Assembly: GCA_009667805.1 (NCBI GenBank)
Contig: CM019066.1
Coordinates: 6,448,001 to 6,512,000 of the forward strand
Direction of reading: 5' to 3'
DNA length: 64,000 nucleotides
From: Leptobrachium leishanense
Lineage: Eukaryota > Chordata > Amphibia > Anura > Megophryidae
The position numbers and the translations under genes were made by a program. Under the pieces are notes generated by a model that was not told where the DNA came from, ran no database searches, and saw only the letters and a list, made by a program, of their open reading frames with translations. This document shows, in pieces, positions 20,539-33,727 of the stretch; position 1 is the stretch's first letter, and every line of letters begins with the position of its first letter.

Positions 20539-20728
20539 AGTGAACTTCAGCTATCCGCAGAAGCAAAGTGTAAGACCACTAGGAGAAGGTGGTGCAAACA
20601 GGTGCCACCATTATTCTTACGTTAAATAATGCAAACTGTGACTATTCTCCATTTACCATTGTTTCAACTGTGAATATACTTCGTGATTTTAAAGTGACGT
20701 ACTAAACAGACCTCCCATTAACCCCTTA

Positions 20729-21153
20729 GGCTAGGGTCAGACTGAGGCAGTGCAAACGCGCGTGCAGGCGCACTTAATCACGGCCGCACTAGCAGCAGAT
20801 GCCGGGCAATGACGGCCAATATACGAAGTACGGTCGCACAAAAGTCCGGCTGCGCAACGCAAGTGGAAAATGAACGCATTTTTTCGAGAACGTTAAACCA
20901 CTAGTACTGACGTACAGAGTGCGCTGCGTCCGCTAGCGGCGTGTGTGCGTGATTAGGAGATGTCAGACGCTGCTAATATCCGGCCAACATAACGTCCAGA
21001 CACAAAAAGTGTTTTATTGATGATCCGTACAAAATCACGGATGAAACTGCGCATAGTATGACCGCTATTGCGTATTCCGTGAAAAAATACGTCCATTCTT
21101 CGAACGCACATTTTCACGGACAACGTGAAAAATGCGTTAGTCTGACCCTAGCC
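20729..21153. mobile_element. MITE with GGGTCAGAC-type ends, copy 2
   Basis: Inverted ends GGCTAGGGTCAGACT and AGTCTGACCCTAGCC are flanked by TTA on both sides. The interior holds inverted GC-rich blocks but no coding frame. Confidence 0.7.
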
Positions 21154-21675
21154 TTAAGGACACATGGGTGGCGCGTGTCATTGGCTGCATGGGGACGGCT
21201 CAAGTTCAAGCCATCCCACTGCAGTCAATGGCGCGCGCTGCGAGGAGGGGGCGGGATGACCCGTTGAAGACAGCGGGGCGTACCTTTTAGATTATCTTTA
21301 ATTTTCATATTTACTGTATTTAACACAAAGGCCATTTCTGCCTGTAATCTGATAATGCAGACCGCGTGTGACATTGTCTGTAATGAGGGACGCCATCAAG
21401 AGTTTTAACCTTTCATCCCAGCAATATTTCTGTAAAGTATAAACAAATACATGAAAAATTTACTTTCTTTTTTTAATTATCAATGATAAAAATCTCTGCG
21501 CAAAATGTCTCTTTTAATCTATATTCAACTGTTAACTTATTTGTTTGAAATAAATGTTATGATATTATTTTTTTTCCAACAAAAAGCATTTGGTAGTGAA
21601 GGGGTTAATTCATTTAACACTGTGCCCTGTATTCTGATACACAGAAATCCTAGCTGCTTACCCTTTCCTTTCCAG

Positions 21676-21873
21676 GTTACAATGTTGATTGGCACCAGAT
21701 CCGCCCCACTCAGCTGGCCGTGGCCCAGAAGCTGCTGTCTCACGTCTGCTCTATCGCCGATTCCAGCACTCAGAATCTGGACTTGGGTTCATTCGAGAAA
21801 GTAGATTTTCTTATCTGCGTTCCTCCATCCGAGGTCACGTATCAGCAGACCCTGTCCTATCTGTGGAGCTCAG
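21676..21873 (+). CDS. greb1/greb1l: GREB1-family gene, internal exon (first in window)
   Basis: An acceptor (TTTCCTTTCCAG) precedes base 21676 and a donor (GTATGG) follows 21873. The exon starts with the last two bases of a split codon and ends with one base of the next. It encodes 65 whole codons including NVDWHQIRPTQLAVAQKLL and VDFLICVPPSEVTYQQ, which I recognise as the conserved middle-to-C-terminal part of GREB1/GREB1L. GREB1 is an estrogen-induced nuclear cofactor, and GREB1L is needed in kidney and inner-ear development; both carry a glycosyltransferase-like region. I cannot tell which paralogue this is. Codon usage is GC-richer than the surrounding intron. Confidence 0.9.
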
Positions 21874-22076
21874 GTATGGCCATGACGGGACTTATTTCTG
21901 TAAATGGGAACTTTATCAAAAGTAAAATCTGCTTCATTTATTATCACAAGGGAAGAAGGTGCCGCGTGTGAAGCCTAGCTGCGGATTTATTTAATTTCTC
22001 ACATTCTCACCATTTCTTATGTTGTAGCCAAAACCAAAGACGATTCTGAATATTTTTTGTCATGAGCCACCCACTA

Positions 22077-23457
22077 TTAACCCCTTCATTACCAAGTGAT
22101 TTTCCATAAACCAGTGTTTTTTTTGAAAAATCATTTTAAATTAATTATACATTAAGAAATATTTGCGCATATACCCATTGTATTTCTTACTGTAAATAAC
22201 CTATTTTGGCCAGTAGATGGCGCCATCTACTGCCAAATTGAGCTACAGCCATTTGAGCTGCAGGTCTATTTCCTTTTTTTTTTTCCTGCATCGGCTGCTG
22301 AAAGCCAGATTTAAGGGCATCATCAGACGATTTTACATACAGGGTTATCCAAAGAGATCCGAATTGCTTGAGAAAGGTAACCGAACACTGAAAATCAGCG
22401 TTCGGTTACCTTTCTTGGCCATTCGGCTATCCAGAGAGCAGGCAATTCGCCAAATCCTGGCGAATTGCCTGCACATACGGTGCCTGTTCGGTGCCTGTTC
22501 GAGGGCAGTGAAATCCCCATGAAAAGCACTGCTTCGGCTATTCAGAGAACACAAACCAGCAGTGAAAGGTTCCCCTAATGCCCTGCCACTCGGTGGTTTA
22601 ATTCGGCAAGTTTATTCAGGAGAATCCCATAGGCTTCAATGTTAAAAATATTCCCGTTTTAATTCGATATCTAATAAACCGTTCATTATAAAATTCTGCA
22701 GTAAAGAGTCTCTTTATTTATAGATTTTTTAGGATATTTTAAGCATTTTTCTGATTTTTTTTTTTTTTTAAAAGTCCGATTTCTTTTTATAATTTTTTTT
22801 AACTTTCCTTATTTTTTCTGTAACAGCCCTTTTTATTATCATTCCCTGGACCTCATATGTAAATTTCAGACATTTTCGTTCAGTAGTTTCTTTGCAAACA
22901 GCGTTTCACTTTTCAAACATTCATGCAAACTGTTTTCCTAATTTATTCACTTCACTCTGTCTGCGGTCTCGGCTTTTTCCGGCGGCTTCACTGCGTGTGA
23001 TCGGCTCCTGCTCGGGTTTTTCCGTGGTTTTCGGCGGGTTAATCCAGATGTTTTTGAGGGTTTTCGGCGTGCATTCGCTGGGTTTTGCGGTTAGTTTTCG
23101 TCGGGTTTGCAGTAGCTTTTCCCTGCAATTCGGGGACCCTGTGGTGTTTGCTGAATACAGCGCAGGATCACCGAAATGGGATCGGCAAAACGAACCGAAT
23201 TGAAGAGAAAGAAAAGTCACCGAACGTGCGATGACTTTTCGAATCTCTTTGAATTACCTGATAGTTTTAGCTCTTTGGGCATTATGCTTACAATGCTAAA
23301 ACTTTGGGGGCATCTTCTGCAGCCCAAAAGCAAACAAATTTAATTAGCTTTTTGGCCTACGGATCACCAGATCGTGATATTGCGATATCTCGATATCGGG
23401 CACAGATGGTGCCTTTTGAAGCCTGAGATATCTGGATCTCGGTAGTGAAAGGGTTAA
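22077..23457. mobile_element. TTAA-flanked repeat element (~1.38 kb)
   Basis: It starts TTAACCCCTTCATTACC and ends GGTAGTGAAAGGGTTAA, so the ends are inverted and TTAA-bounded, as in piggyBac-type elements. A related copy is at 31157-32422, a partial one at 15900-16487, and single ends lie near 21595-21608 and 53925-54115. It contains R1 copy 2. The frames inside it are short and not conserved. Confidence 0.65.
22345..22930 (+). repeat. Interspersed repeat R1, copy 2 (opposite orientation to copy 1)
   Basis: Sequence such as GAATCCCATAGGCTTCAATG, ATATCTAATAAACCGTTC and CTGTAACAG is the reverse complement of 12370-12960, with similar order and spacing. Confidence 0.65.
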
Positions 23458-23596
23458 TATAAACTCAGTTCCATGGTAATTCATACATAATTTACAATCT
23501 TAATAATATTGGACGAATCCCTTTGCGAAGTTAGATTTTGCAATCACAAATACCTGTTTGCCATAAGGGGATGATAACATAGGAGGGAGCCCTGAT

Positions 23597-24329
23597 CAAG
23601 GCCGGATTTATATCCCAGGAGCCTGTATGCACAGAATTCTGGAGCCCCCGAACAAAAAAAAACAAAATTGGGGTAGATAGGAAGGGGGAAGAGCTAAGGA
23701 CACCTAGCTGGAGAGCTGGCTGCTTAAACTGCTCAGTCATGATGACCTGCGCCATCCTGCCATGACCCAGCGCCAGGCTGAAGATTGTAATAAATAATTA
23801 TTTTTAATTTTTTTTTTTTTTTTTTTACATTTTTCTCTTTTACAGAGAAAAGGTGTCCTAGCTCTTTAAATAAATAAATAAAAACTTCCCCCAAAGATAT
23901 TATTTTTTCAAAAAATGTCTATTATTTATTTATTTACATTTTTTTGCTTTAGAGAGAAAGGTGTCGACTACAAGGGGCTCTGTAAAAAATAAAAATAAAT
24001 ACACTTTAAAAAATATATCATGTTTTTAACAATGTTTTCTTTAAATTTTATTAGTTTTACAGAGAAAGGTGTCAACATCACAAAACTGATTATTTTTTTA
24101 TTATTACTATTTTTTTAAAATTTTAATTTTTCTTTTCATCCTTACAAAGAAAAGGGGTCACCCCAGGGTGGCGCCTTTCTGTGCAAAACTAAATAAAAAG
24201 AAATTAATAAAAAAAAAAAGGAAAAATATTTTTTTGATATTTATATTACCTTTACAGAGGCTGGTGTCCCCCTTGTCGTCGGCACCTCTAAGCACATGCC
24301 TACTTTGCCTAATTATAAATCTGGCCCTG
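23597..24329. mobile_element. hAT-like element with internal ~105-bp tandem repeats
   Basis: Inverted ends CAAGGCCGGATTTATA and TATAAATCTGGCCCTG enclose five AT-rich units, each marked by a TTACAGAGAAAGGTGTC-like block (near 23843, 23952, 24059, 24146 and 24256). Flanks GCCCTGAT and CCCCTGGT agree at six of eight bases, a plausible worn 8-bp duplication. No transposase is present. Confidence 0.6.
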
Positions 24330-24916
24330 CCCCTGGTCCTTACAAAATTCAAAAGGGTCTACACCCCCCTGACAAGTAGTTTCCAGTGTCCTCCCACCCA
24401 CAATCTGTGTTTCTCCTCACAAAGGAGATCGGGCTGACAGTATCTACCCAATTATTTTCCTTACCTTTTCTCCCTTGGCGTCTGCTGCACCTCCCTTTCA
24501 GTTCAGGGCTTCTGAAATGCAGAAGTCCCTCCTGCTTTTTTACGCTATATGCGTACTGAGTTTCACATTGCTCGGAACTTGTGTCCTTTTTTTACACGTT
24601 GCGTAGCGCTTGCGCAGAATTATGTGCCACGGCTGCGCACACAAAATTAATCCATCCGATGCCCTTTCTACGGATGCTCGCTACTGCGAGTCCTCTGAGA
24701 AAGGATGGTGTCAGCAGTCTAAGTGTGCTGTCATTGGTGAGCTGGGACATTCAAAATCCCATCTGCCTGTTGACATGTGTGTGGTTGAAGGAAACTCCTC
24801 CACTTCGCACAGCGTTATCTAGCACACAGCACCGGAATGAAATGGAGGGGGGGGCAGTCCATGCAGCCCACTTTAAAACTCTAAAGTGGTCAGGATGTCT
24901 AGAGTATCCCATTGCT
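24330..24916. other. Intronic sequence, nothing recognised
   Basis: No gene is seen. The segment at 24343-24395 (GGGTCTACACCCCCCTGACA) recurs in diverged form at about 29839-29880, so at least part is an old repeat. Confidence 0.4.
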
Positions 24917-25937
24917 GGGTGCCGGACGAAATCCCTACAGCCAGGTTCCCTAATGCCAACAACCCGACGGCCAACTTCCAGACAGAACAAGTGCCGGACA
25001 TACCAAGTTCCCTACACGGCCAACTTCCAGACATCCATAATCCCAGCAGCTAACCCTAATACTAACACCCTAACCCTAGGTTTAAGGGGGTTAGGGCTAG
25101 GTTTAGGGGGTAGGGTTAGGGCTAGGTATAGGGGGGTTAGGGCTAGATTTAGGGGGGGTTAGGGCTAGGTTTAGGGAGGTTAGGGTTAGGGCTAGGTTTA
25201 GGGGGTTAGGGTTAGGGCTAGGTTTAGGGGGTTAGGGTTAGGGCTAGGTTTAGGGGGTTAGGGCTAGGTTTAGGGTGTTAGGGTTAGGGCTAGGTTTGGG
25301 GGGTTAGGGTTAGGGCTACATTTAGGGGGTTAGTGCTCGGTTTGGGGGGTTAGGGTTAGGGCTAGGTTTAGGGGATAGGGTTAGGGCTAGGTTTAGGGGG
25401 TTAGGGTTAGGCTAGGTATAGGGGGTTAAGGCTAGATTTAGGGGGGTTAGGGCTAGGTTTAGGGGGGTTAGGGCTAGGTTTAGGGGGTTAGGGTTATGGC
25501 TAGGTTTAGGAGGTTAGGGTTAGGGCTAGGTTTAGGGGTTAGGGTTAGGGCTAGGTTTAGGGGGTTAGGGCTAGGTTTAGGGTGTTAGGGCTAGGGATAG
25601 GTTTAGGGGGTCAGGGCTAGATTTAGGGGGGTTAGGGCTAGGTTTGGGGGGTTATGGCTAGGTGTAGGGGGTTAGGGCTAGATTTAGGGGGTTAGGGCTA
25701 GGTTTAGGGGGTTAGAGTTAGGGCTATGTTTAAGGGGGATAGGGTTAGGGGGTTAGGTCTAGGATTAGGGGGTTAGGGTTAGGGATAGGTATAGGGGGTT
25801 AGGGAGTAGGGTTAGTGTTAGCCGCTGGAATTTTGGATGTCTGGAAGTTGGCCGTCAGGGAGTTGTCTGTGTAGGGAAGTTGGCCGTCGGGATTTTGGCA
25901 TTAGGGAACCTGGTTGTAGGGATTTCGACCCAAACCC
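24917..25937. mobile_element. Inverted-repeat element filled with telomere-like tandem repeats
   Basis: The left arm (about 24917-25050) matches the reverse complement of the right arm (about 25815-25937), sharing CGAAATCCCTACA, AGGTTCCCTAATGCCA, GACGGCCAACTTCC and GACATCCA. The array between them is described separately. The arms look like transposon ends, but no convincing target duplication is seen. The Tc1 element at 25947 begins ten bases beyond the right arm. Confidence 0.7.
25045..25818 (+). repeat. Degenerate telomere-like array (GGGTTAGGGCTAGGTTTAGG units)
   Basis: About 770 bp of G-rich repeat in one orientation, mixing TTAGGG, GCTAGG and TTTAGGGG. The longer unit GGTTAGGGTTAGGGCTAGGTTTAGGG recurs with variation. 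It resembles an interstitial telomeric sequence but differs from pure TTAGGG by a regular variant motif. Confidence 0.92.
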
Positions 25938-25946
25938 CCATTTCGG

Positions 25947-27576
<1,630 letters not shown>

Positions 27577-27916
27577 TAATTCTAATTTGTATTGGCCTGT
27601 GAATGTACATTTTATATAATGAATATTATTAAGAATAGAGTGTAATTTTTCTTACTTAAATCCTTAATTCCACAAATAAGATGAATTACAACGTGTTTTT
27701 TTCCTGTAAATAGTTCTAATATAAAAGGATATAAGAATAATTTTAATTATTTCACTTACGTTATGTACCTTCATTTCCAAAGGGATCAGCGGGGATTGTT
27801 TTGGAATGTTTATTAGATCCGAGGTCCTTTCAGCGCCGATTCCTTTGTTTCGTGTGATAAGGAGTTTCGCATTATCCCAGACGTATGGGGATTAACTCTG
27901 TTCACATTTTGCACAG

Positions 27917-28097
27917 GTGTTCTTCTGGAAGTTGGGTTAGAAAAGGATCAGCTTACAAAGGAATGCATGGAACAATACATCCTGAAACTAGACTCTGGAG
28001 CGCCTTGTAAATTCCGCATGTTCCTTGAAAGGACCATACAGAACCCACACACCTTGTTTGTGCTTCTTAATGATCACGCACACTGGGACCTGAGCAG
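27917..28097 (+). CDS. greb1/greb1l: GREB1-family gene, internal exon (second in window)
   Basis: The acceptor is TTTTGCACAG and the donor GTATTG. The first two bases complete a Gly codon begun by the previous exon, and the last two bases await one more. The reading GVLLEVGLEKDQLTK then QNPHTLFVLLNDHAHWDL is the continuation expected for GREB1/GREB1L directly after the previous exon, with no gap in the alignment I know. It belongs to the conserved C-terminal half. The preceding intron is 6.0 kb and holds the telomere-like element and one Tc1. Confidence 0.92.
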
Positions 28098-28270
28098 GTA
28101 TTGTTTTCTTGTTATTGGTAAACCCACGCATAAATGTTTTCAGAACTATCATTGTTGCTTTTAATTCCAATCCATCAGTGACTGGCCACCAAACTGATGG
28201 AAATGTTTAGATAGTTACTTAGAGGACATCCTAGTCATAGGATTACAGCCGCTACCTGCAAAAAGTCCTT

Positions 28271-29322
28271 ATCAACCAATGCACAAAACCTTAATGTCAT
28301 GGATTTGATTCATTTTGGTACATTTTGTACCTTGCCATAATATATTTAAAAATTATGTTTTTCAAATTTTTTTGTCCACTCGTTTTTGAGATATTGAACT
28401 TTCAAAATTGTCAAAAAAATGCCAAAATTCACCAGCCACCATAAAGTCAAATGCTGTTTATGAGATACCTATGTTAGTTACAGACATGGGACATGTGTCA
28501 TTTTAAAGCTTATGAATAGGGCTATCATTAACTATAAACATGACACAATTGTAAAATTTCAAAAATTCACGAATTTAAAAAAAAAATTGTTTCCAAGTTT
28601 TCTGAAAAACTGAATTTCTTAAATTTTTTTTTTAAAAATTCACACTTAAAAAGGTATATCTTGTGACCAGTCTGTCCAAATTTCAAGATGGTATCTCAAT
28701 GGTATCATACAAAAATTAAATGATCTTTTTGGCAGTGGAGTAGAGGTGACATTATCTGGGTGGAGTAGAGGTAACATCACTGCTCTATAACCATGGAGAC
28801 TGTGGAGACATAGGTTCGAATCCCTGCAAGGGCACATTTCCAGTAAGTGTCCTTGGGCAAGACACCTAACGGTACATACTCGCCACCCAGGACATACTTG
28901 AAAACGAGAGAAATCTCAATGTATCCTTCCTGGTAAAATCCTTTCTAGAAAAAAAAATGGCCCAAAAATTTCTATACCTAATGATAAAAAATGTATTTTT
29001 TTTTAGCTAGCATGTTGAATGCTTTTGTCATCTTCTGTTGGGTTAATTGGTATGTTCTCCGCTTATCTGTAATTGGATCCAGTTTGCAAAGGATGATGTT
29101 TCTGTAGCTATTATAGGTATCTCATAAATGGCATTTGAAGTTATGGCGGCTAGTGAATTTTTGCGTTTTTAGGCAATTTTGAAAGTTTGATATCTCAAAC
29201 GGGTGGACAAAAAAAATGTGAAAAAAATTATTTTTAAACATCCCATGATAAGGTACAAATGTACAAAAAAATTAACCAAATCCATGACATCAGGTTCCAA
29301 AATGAATTTTTCATTGGTTGAG
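28271..29322. repeat. Foldback element with ~220-bp inverted arms and a SINE inside
   Basis: The left arm (28271-28490) contains CAACCAATG, ATGTCATGGATTTG and GAGATACCTAT, all found as reverse complement in the right arm (29075-29322). The interior includes the tRNA-type SINE at 28745-28945. No coding frame. Confidence 0.75.
28745..28945 (+). repeat. tRNA-derived SINE-like sequence
   Basis: A canonical B box GGTTCGAATCC lies at 28813-28823 within a tRNA-like stretch (GCTCTATAACCATGGAGAC upstream). It is followed by CCTTGGGCAAGACACCTAA, a tail motif common in fish and amphibian SINEs. The A box is weak. Confidence 0.65.
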
Positions 29323-30498
29323 TTGACGTGGAATGACCCGGCTGTTAATTACGATATTAAGTAAAATGACACTTTTATGGTAAGGGTGACAATTCTAAGG
29401 GCGGGATTGATTCACTAAAACGCAACGTGTCCAATGCTGCCTCAATGCAACACTTCTCATTCACAAAGCAGTGGGGCCTTCTGGCCTTGAAAGGTGGGAT
29501 CAGCCCAGCCGTGAGTCCAGAGTCGCATAACATTATGGTGGATTACATGTCTGTGATGTTACACGACCTTGTCTGGACTACCGACGTGATGGGTTGTTGG
29601 CATAAGGGGGGCACACCTGGTTCTGCCTATGCCTATTTTAAGTTGGCAAATGGAGGGTAAATTTGAATAGCAGGCAGACCGCAATGCAGCCCAACCACTC
29701 CCCATCCAAATACCCATGATTCATAAGGGGATAACTACATAGACGAGACCCACTTGACCCTAATTTCTCCAACTAACCCCACAAAAAGTAACCAATTAAA
29801 AGTAACATGCAACCCCCCCATTAACCCAGTAAGATATAAGGGTCTATATCCCCCTTATCAAGTAGTTCCCAGTGTCCTTACATGACCTCTGTCCTTTGTG
29901 TTACTTCTCGTGCAGAGCCTGCACATGGTCACGCTTGGCTCTGTGGAGATCTATAGACCGCAGGAGCCGATACTGGCAGCCGCTCCCGCTATCTACAAGG
30001 GACTCACTGCTATTACAGCTCGAGGTGCTCATACAGGGAGGTGCTAAGGGTTATCGGTTCGAAATAGTTATTGCCCCTCAGTGGCTCCTTGTTGGGTCAG
30101 AATTGGGCCACAGATCCCGCATAGTTCTCGGTGTAGGTATTGTGGAGTTTTCGTTGCAGTTTAGTAGATCTAATAAAAAATGTTTTGTTTCTATTAATGA
30201 TTGTTTATAAATTTGTAATGTATTTTTCTAATGAAAATATTCTGCTGCTGCTGTTGGTTATTTAGCTTGATAAAGGCTACGAAGGCGGCCAAAACGTTGC
30301 TTTTCTCCTTATTAAATACCCAGCACTGGAGCGCCTGGTACCTCTGTCGTTTTTTGGATCACAGTTTGGGTGGGCCACCTGGGATCACCCTATTTTTTTC
30401 ATACTTGTTTCTGTATTTGCGCTTAATATGTTTATAGAGAGAGAGAGTCAGAGATTATTTTATAGAGTAATGTAGTATAGATATGTTGGTACAGATCA
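29323..30498. other. Intronic repeat-derived sequence; Penelope-like end near 30266-30420
   Basis: Nothing coding is convincing. The piece CTTGATAAAGGC followed by a hairpin and AAAACGTTGC (30266-30300), then TTATTAAATACCCAGCACTG, resembles the ends of Penelope-like elements common in frogs. The ORFs at 29427-29660 and 29872-30210 have no recognisable domain. Confidence 0.45.
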
Positions 30499-30600
30499 GA
30501 TGTTTTGGAATTACATTTCCCATGAGGCTCAGTCAAGCTGATGAGAGGCTGAGCATCATGGGAGATGTAGATCTGCAGGGCCGAGGTTGCTGACCCCTGA
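30499..30600. mobile_element. Short MITE, ACATTTCCCATGA type
   Basis: TTACATTTCCCATGAGGCTC faces CATCATGGGAGATGTAG, and the right side reads GGTTGCTGACCCCTG. The better-preserved relative is at 59886-60022. Confidence 0.6.
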
Positions 30601-31156
30601 TGATGGAAGCACTTGGATGGATTGATGGATGGATGGTAGAATAAAGTAATGAGAGAGTCATCAATGGAAAAATAAAGAGAAGGGAGTAAAATGAATATCG
30701 TCTCTGGATGGTTCCATATCCATCACTTGGGAAATATGGATCTGGAGCTCAGGCACAACAATCTTTGCCGTCACTTTAAGTAGTCAATACAGTTGAACTC
30801 GGACGCATTGATCTCTGAGAAGTCAATACTGCCCTGCTGTTGACCTTGATACCCTTTACATAAAGGTTTCTGTCCTGTCTTGCACCTGTTTTTTTAATCT
30901 GTGCATATGGTGGGGGTGGGTTTAAAATTGTATTCTGTGGAGAGGAGGGGGTTAAAATTGTATTCTGTGGAGCCAAGATTGGCACAGACATGGGCATTAC
31001 TAGGAGCCACCACGAAGCCATTCAGCTGCCAAATGCTTAACTGGCCTTAATTGAAATCAGTTTCTATTAATTTCTATTTGCATGGCAAAAGCTGGGCTTT
31101 AACGAGCCTACTAAGCTCAGCGCAATGAATGGAGCTACTGTACATGTTACTGTCAA
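30601..31156. other. Intronic sequence, nothing recognised
   Basis: A short GGATGGAT run near 30614 and a direct repeat of AAAATTGTATTCTGTGGAG (near 30925 and 30954) are the only structures seen. Confidence 0.4.
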
Positions 31157-32422
31157 TTAACCCCTTTACTACCTAGGGATTTTCCAGAAAACCACTGTCA
31201 GGAGCCAGTGGGGTTTTTTTGGGGAAATAATTTTAAATTAATTATACAGTAAGATATATTTGGGAATATTCTCAATGTATTCCTTACTGTGATAACCTAT
31301 TTGGCAGTTAGATGTCGCCATCTCCTGGCCAAGACGAGTTACCATAGTTCTGGTCTCCATGCAGGATCAGCTGGGGAGATGTCAGTGAGACACGTCCCCA
31401 GCTGGTTCTAAAAGGTGTTAACATCTCAGTCATCATGCCCACTTTAGGGGCATTGTCTGGAGCCCAATTGCAAATAAATTCCATTAGCAATAAACAAAAT
31501 TCCTTTGCATTGCTCCTGTGGAACACCATATCAGATATAAGGAAGATACAGTGTAGCGCCTCCAAGGTAATATCCCACAACCTTATACAGACACTCCTTA
31601 TTCACTATGTACCATGTGGTGGTCTCCCCCCAAAAAAACAGCATAAAGAACGATACAGCCCAATCACAGTACAGATACAGTACAATTGGTACAGCCCAAT
31701 CACCAAGTGATTACAAGAAGGTAAGAAGATAAAGCATCATACATACTTATTACTTAGTCAGTTGTTGAACCTAACCTGTCTTCATGGTACAGTCAAAAAA
31801 ATATAAAGACAAGATCAATATAGTGCAGTACATAATACAGCAATAATAGAGCAATGGTGTAACTATATCATACCACTCACACTTTTTCGAGCCACACAGC
31901 GGCTCTAGGTGGAGAAGGCCTCTGGGGTTTTCTTCACTCTTCTCAGGCACCCAATCACCTTTACCACTTATAAAACTCCATCTTTGTTTTCCTTAAAATT
32001 ACAAAAACAAATCGGGGCAAACCCCTAACGCAATACTGTATACACCAGTATATCACAACATAAGACAGACAATTTACAACTTACATTGGATGGAGCCCGC
32101 CTTGGCTCTTATTTTCTATTGGCTCAAAAAAGGGTGAGTGGTATGATATAGACACACCATTACTCTATTATTGTTGTATTACATATTGCACTATATTGTT
32201 CTTGTCTTTATATTTTTTTGAGTGTACCAGGAAGACAAGTTAGGTTCAAGAACTGACCAAGTAATATGTATGTATGATGCTTTATCTTCTTATCCTTCTT
32301 GTAATCACTTGGTGATTGGTGCTGCACCAAATCTTTATACCAGATCAGATATACTCGATATCGGGGCTCCAAGAGGTGCCTTGCAGATAGAGTATAGTCG
32401 ATCTTGGTAGTGAAGGGGTTAC
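31157..32422. mobile_element. TTAA-type repeat element, second copy, with a nested inverted repeat
   Basis: It starts TTAACCCCTTTACTACC and ends GGTAGTGAAGGGGTTAC, matching the 22077-23457 family. A second element with inverted arms of about 200 bp is nested at 31690-32330: CAATCACCAAGTGATTACAA faces TTGTAATCACTTGGTGATTG, and GATAAAGCATCATAC faces GTATGATGCTTTATC. Confidence 0.65.
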
Positions 32423-33727
32423 ACCTGGAAAAAGCTAAAACGAAAAGGAATAGCAGATAGGACTGGAAGAAAGGAAAGAGACAGAAGTGGTAGAAAGGAA
32501 AACAAATGCAGGTATATGACCGGAGGAAGGCATTACACTAAAATGACTGGGGCAACCAGATAAGCCAAGGTTTCCATGTATTTTGGTGGGAACTGATCAA
32601 AGTCAGACATGACCACAGCAGGGGTGTACTCTTGCATAAGCCAGCAGCTTGGCCTAGGGCCGGCTGTCAGGATTGGAGGGGGTCCGCATTTATTTAACAC
32701 TTGGTGAGTGAGAGAAAGTGCTGTTAGATAGGAGGAACGTAAAAATATACGAAGTATGTAAATGTAAATAAAGGAGGGCAGCATCCATCAGCACCACCCA
32801 AAACCCATCCTTACACTCATTCAGGACCCCCAACCTCATAACACAAAACCCTCTGGGGCAAATGTCTCCATTCAACTTAGCCTATCCGTAACTCCTATCA
32901 CCTGTAGACCACATAGGAATCCCTAAATATTAGCTAGCGTTCTTATATATTCATTTTTCATTTGTTTTCTTTCATGACGCCCAGTATATTTGGGGCTGTA
33001 TGAGTGTATAACAGAGCTGCAAAGCAGTAAAATCACCAGCAGCAAGTCTTTGAACCAATGAAGGCAAACCTTGACAGTTGATGTTTCAGAACTACATTAT
33101 TATTATTAGGGATGCACCGATACCACATTTTTAGGACCGAGTACAAGTACCGATACTTTTTTAAAGTACTCGCTGATACCGAGTACCGGTACTTTTATTT
33201 AAATTCATGTGATGCTTTCAAATAAATAATTTAGGATTTTGCCGAAAGCCTGTCCAGTTTATGTGTATATTGAAATGTATGGCCAGACACCCCATTTACC
33301 CCTGCACACACCTCCACTCAGATTCATGTACATACTGTACATACATACATTACACAGACCTCAGACCAGACATACCCATAAATATATATATAAATATATA
33401 GAAAACACATGGGGGGGTAGCACTGAACCTAAACTAAGCATTCAGTGCGGTTGCATCTCAAAAATAAAATACAAACAAAACCAGGGAGAGAGCACTCCAG
33501 TCAAACACATTCAAAAACCTGCAACAACAGCTTCATGCATGGGTACATAATACCAGTTTTTACCACATGTGGAAAAATTATTAAATCTAAGCTTTGTTGA
33601 TGGTGGAAATTTAGTTCGCAATGAACGGCCGTGAATTGCTTAAGCCTGCCAACAGCGTCAATGTATATACATACATACATATATATTACAGACCTCAGAC
33701 CAGACATACCCATATATATATATGTAA
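32423..33727. other. Intronic sequence with a hAT-terminus-like fragment and short repeats
   Basis: AGGGATGCACCGATACCAC near 33111 resembles a vertebrate hAT terminus and is followed by repeated GAGTAC/GTACTC blocks to about 33200; no partner end is visible. Units reading ACAGACCTCAGACCAGACAT begin at 33358 and 33692. No gene. Confidence 0.4.

Noticed and set aside
22892..23203. 103-codon plus-strand frame in the TTAA-type element
   Set aside because: No domain, overlapped by an equally long minus-strand frame, and no matching frame noticed in the other copies.
25045..25818. Possible CRISPR-like or regulatory direct-repeat array
   Set aside because: It is a vertebrate-type telomere-like tandem repeat without unique spacers.
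29427..30210. Frames at 29427-29660 and 29872-30210 as candidate host exons
   Set aside because: No match to the GREB1-family sequence, no splice sites in phase, and repeat-like neighbours.
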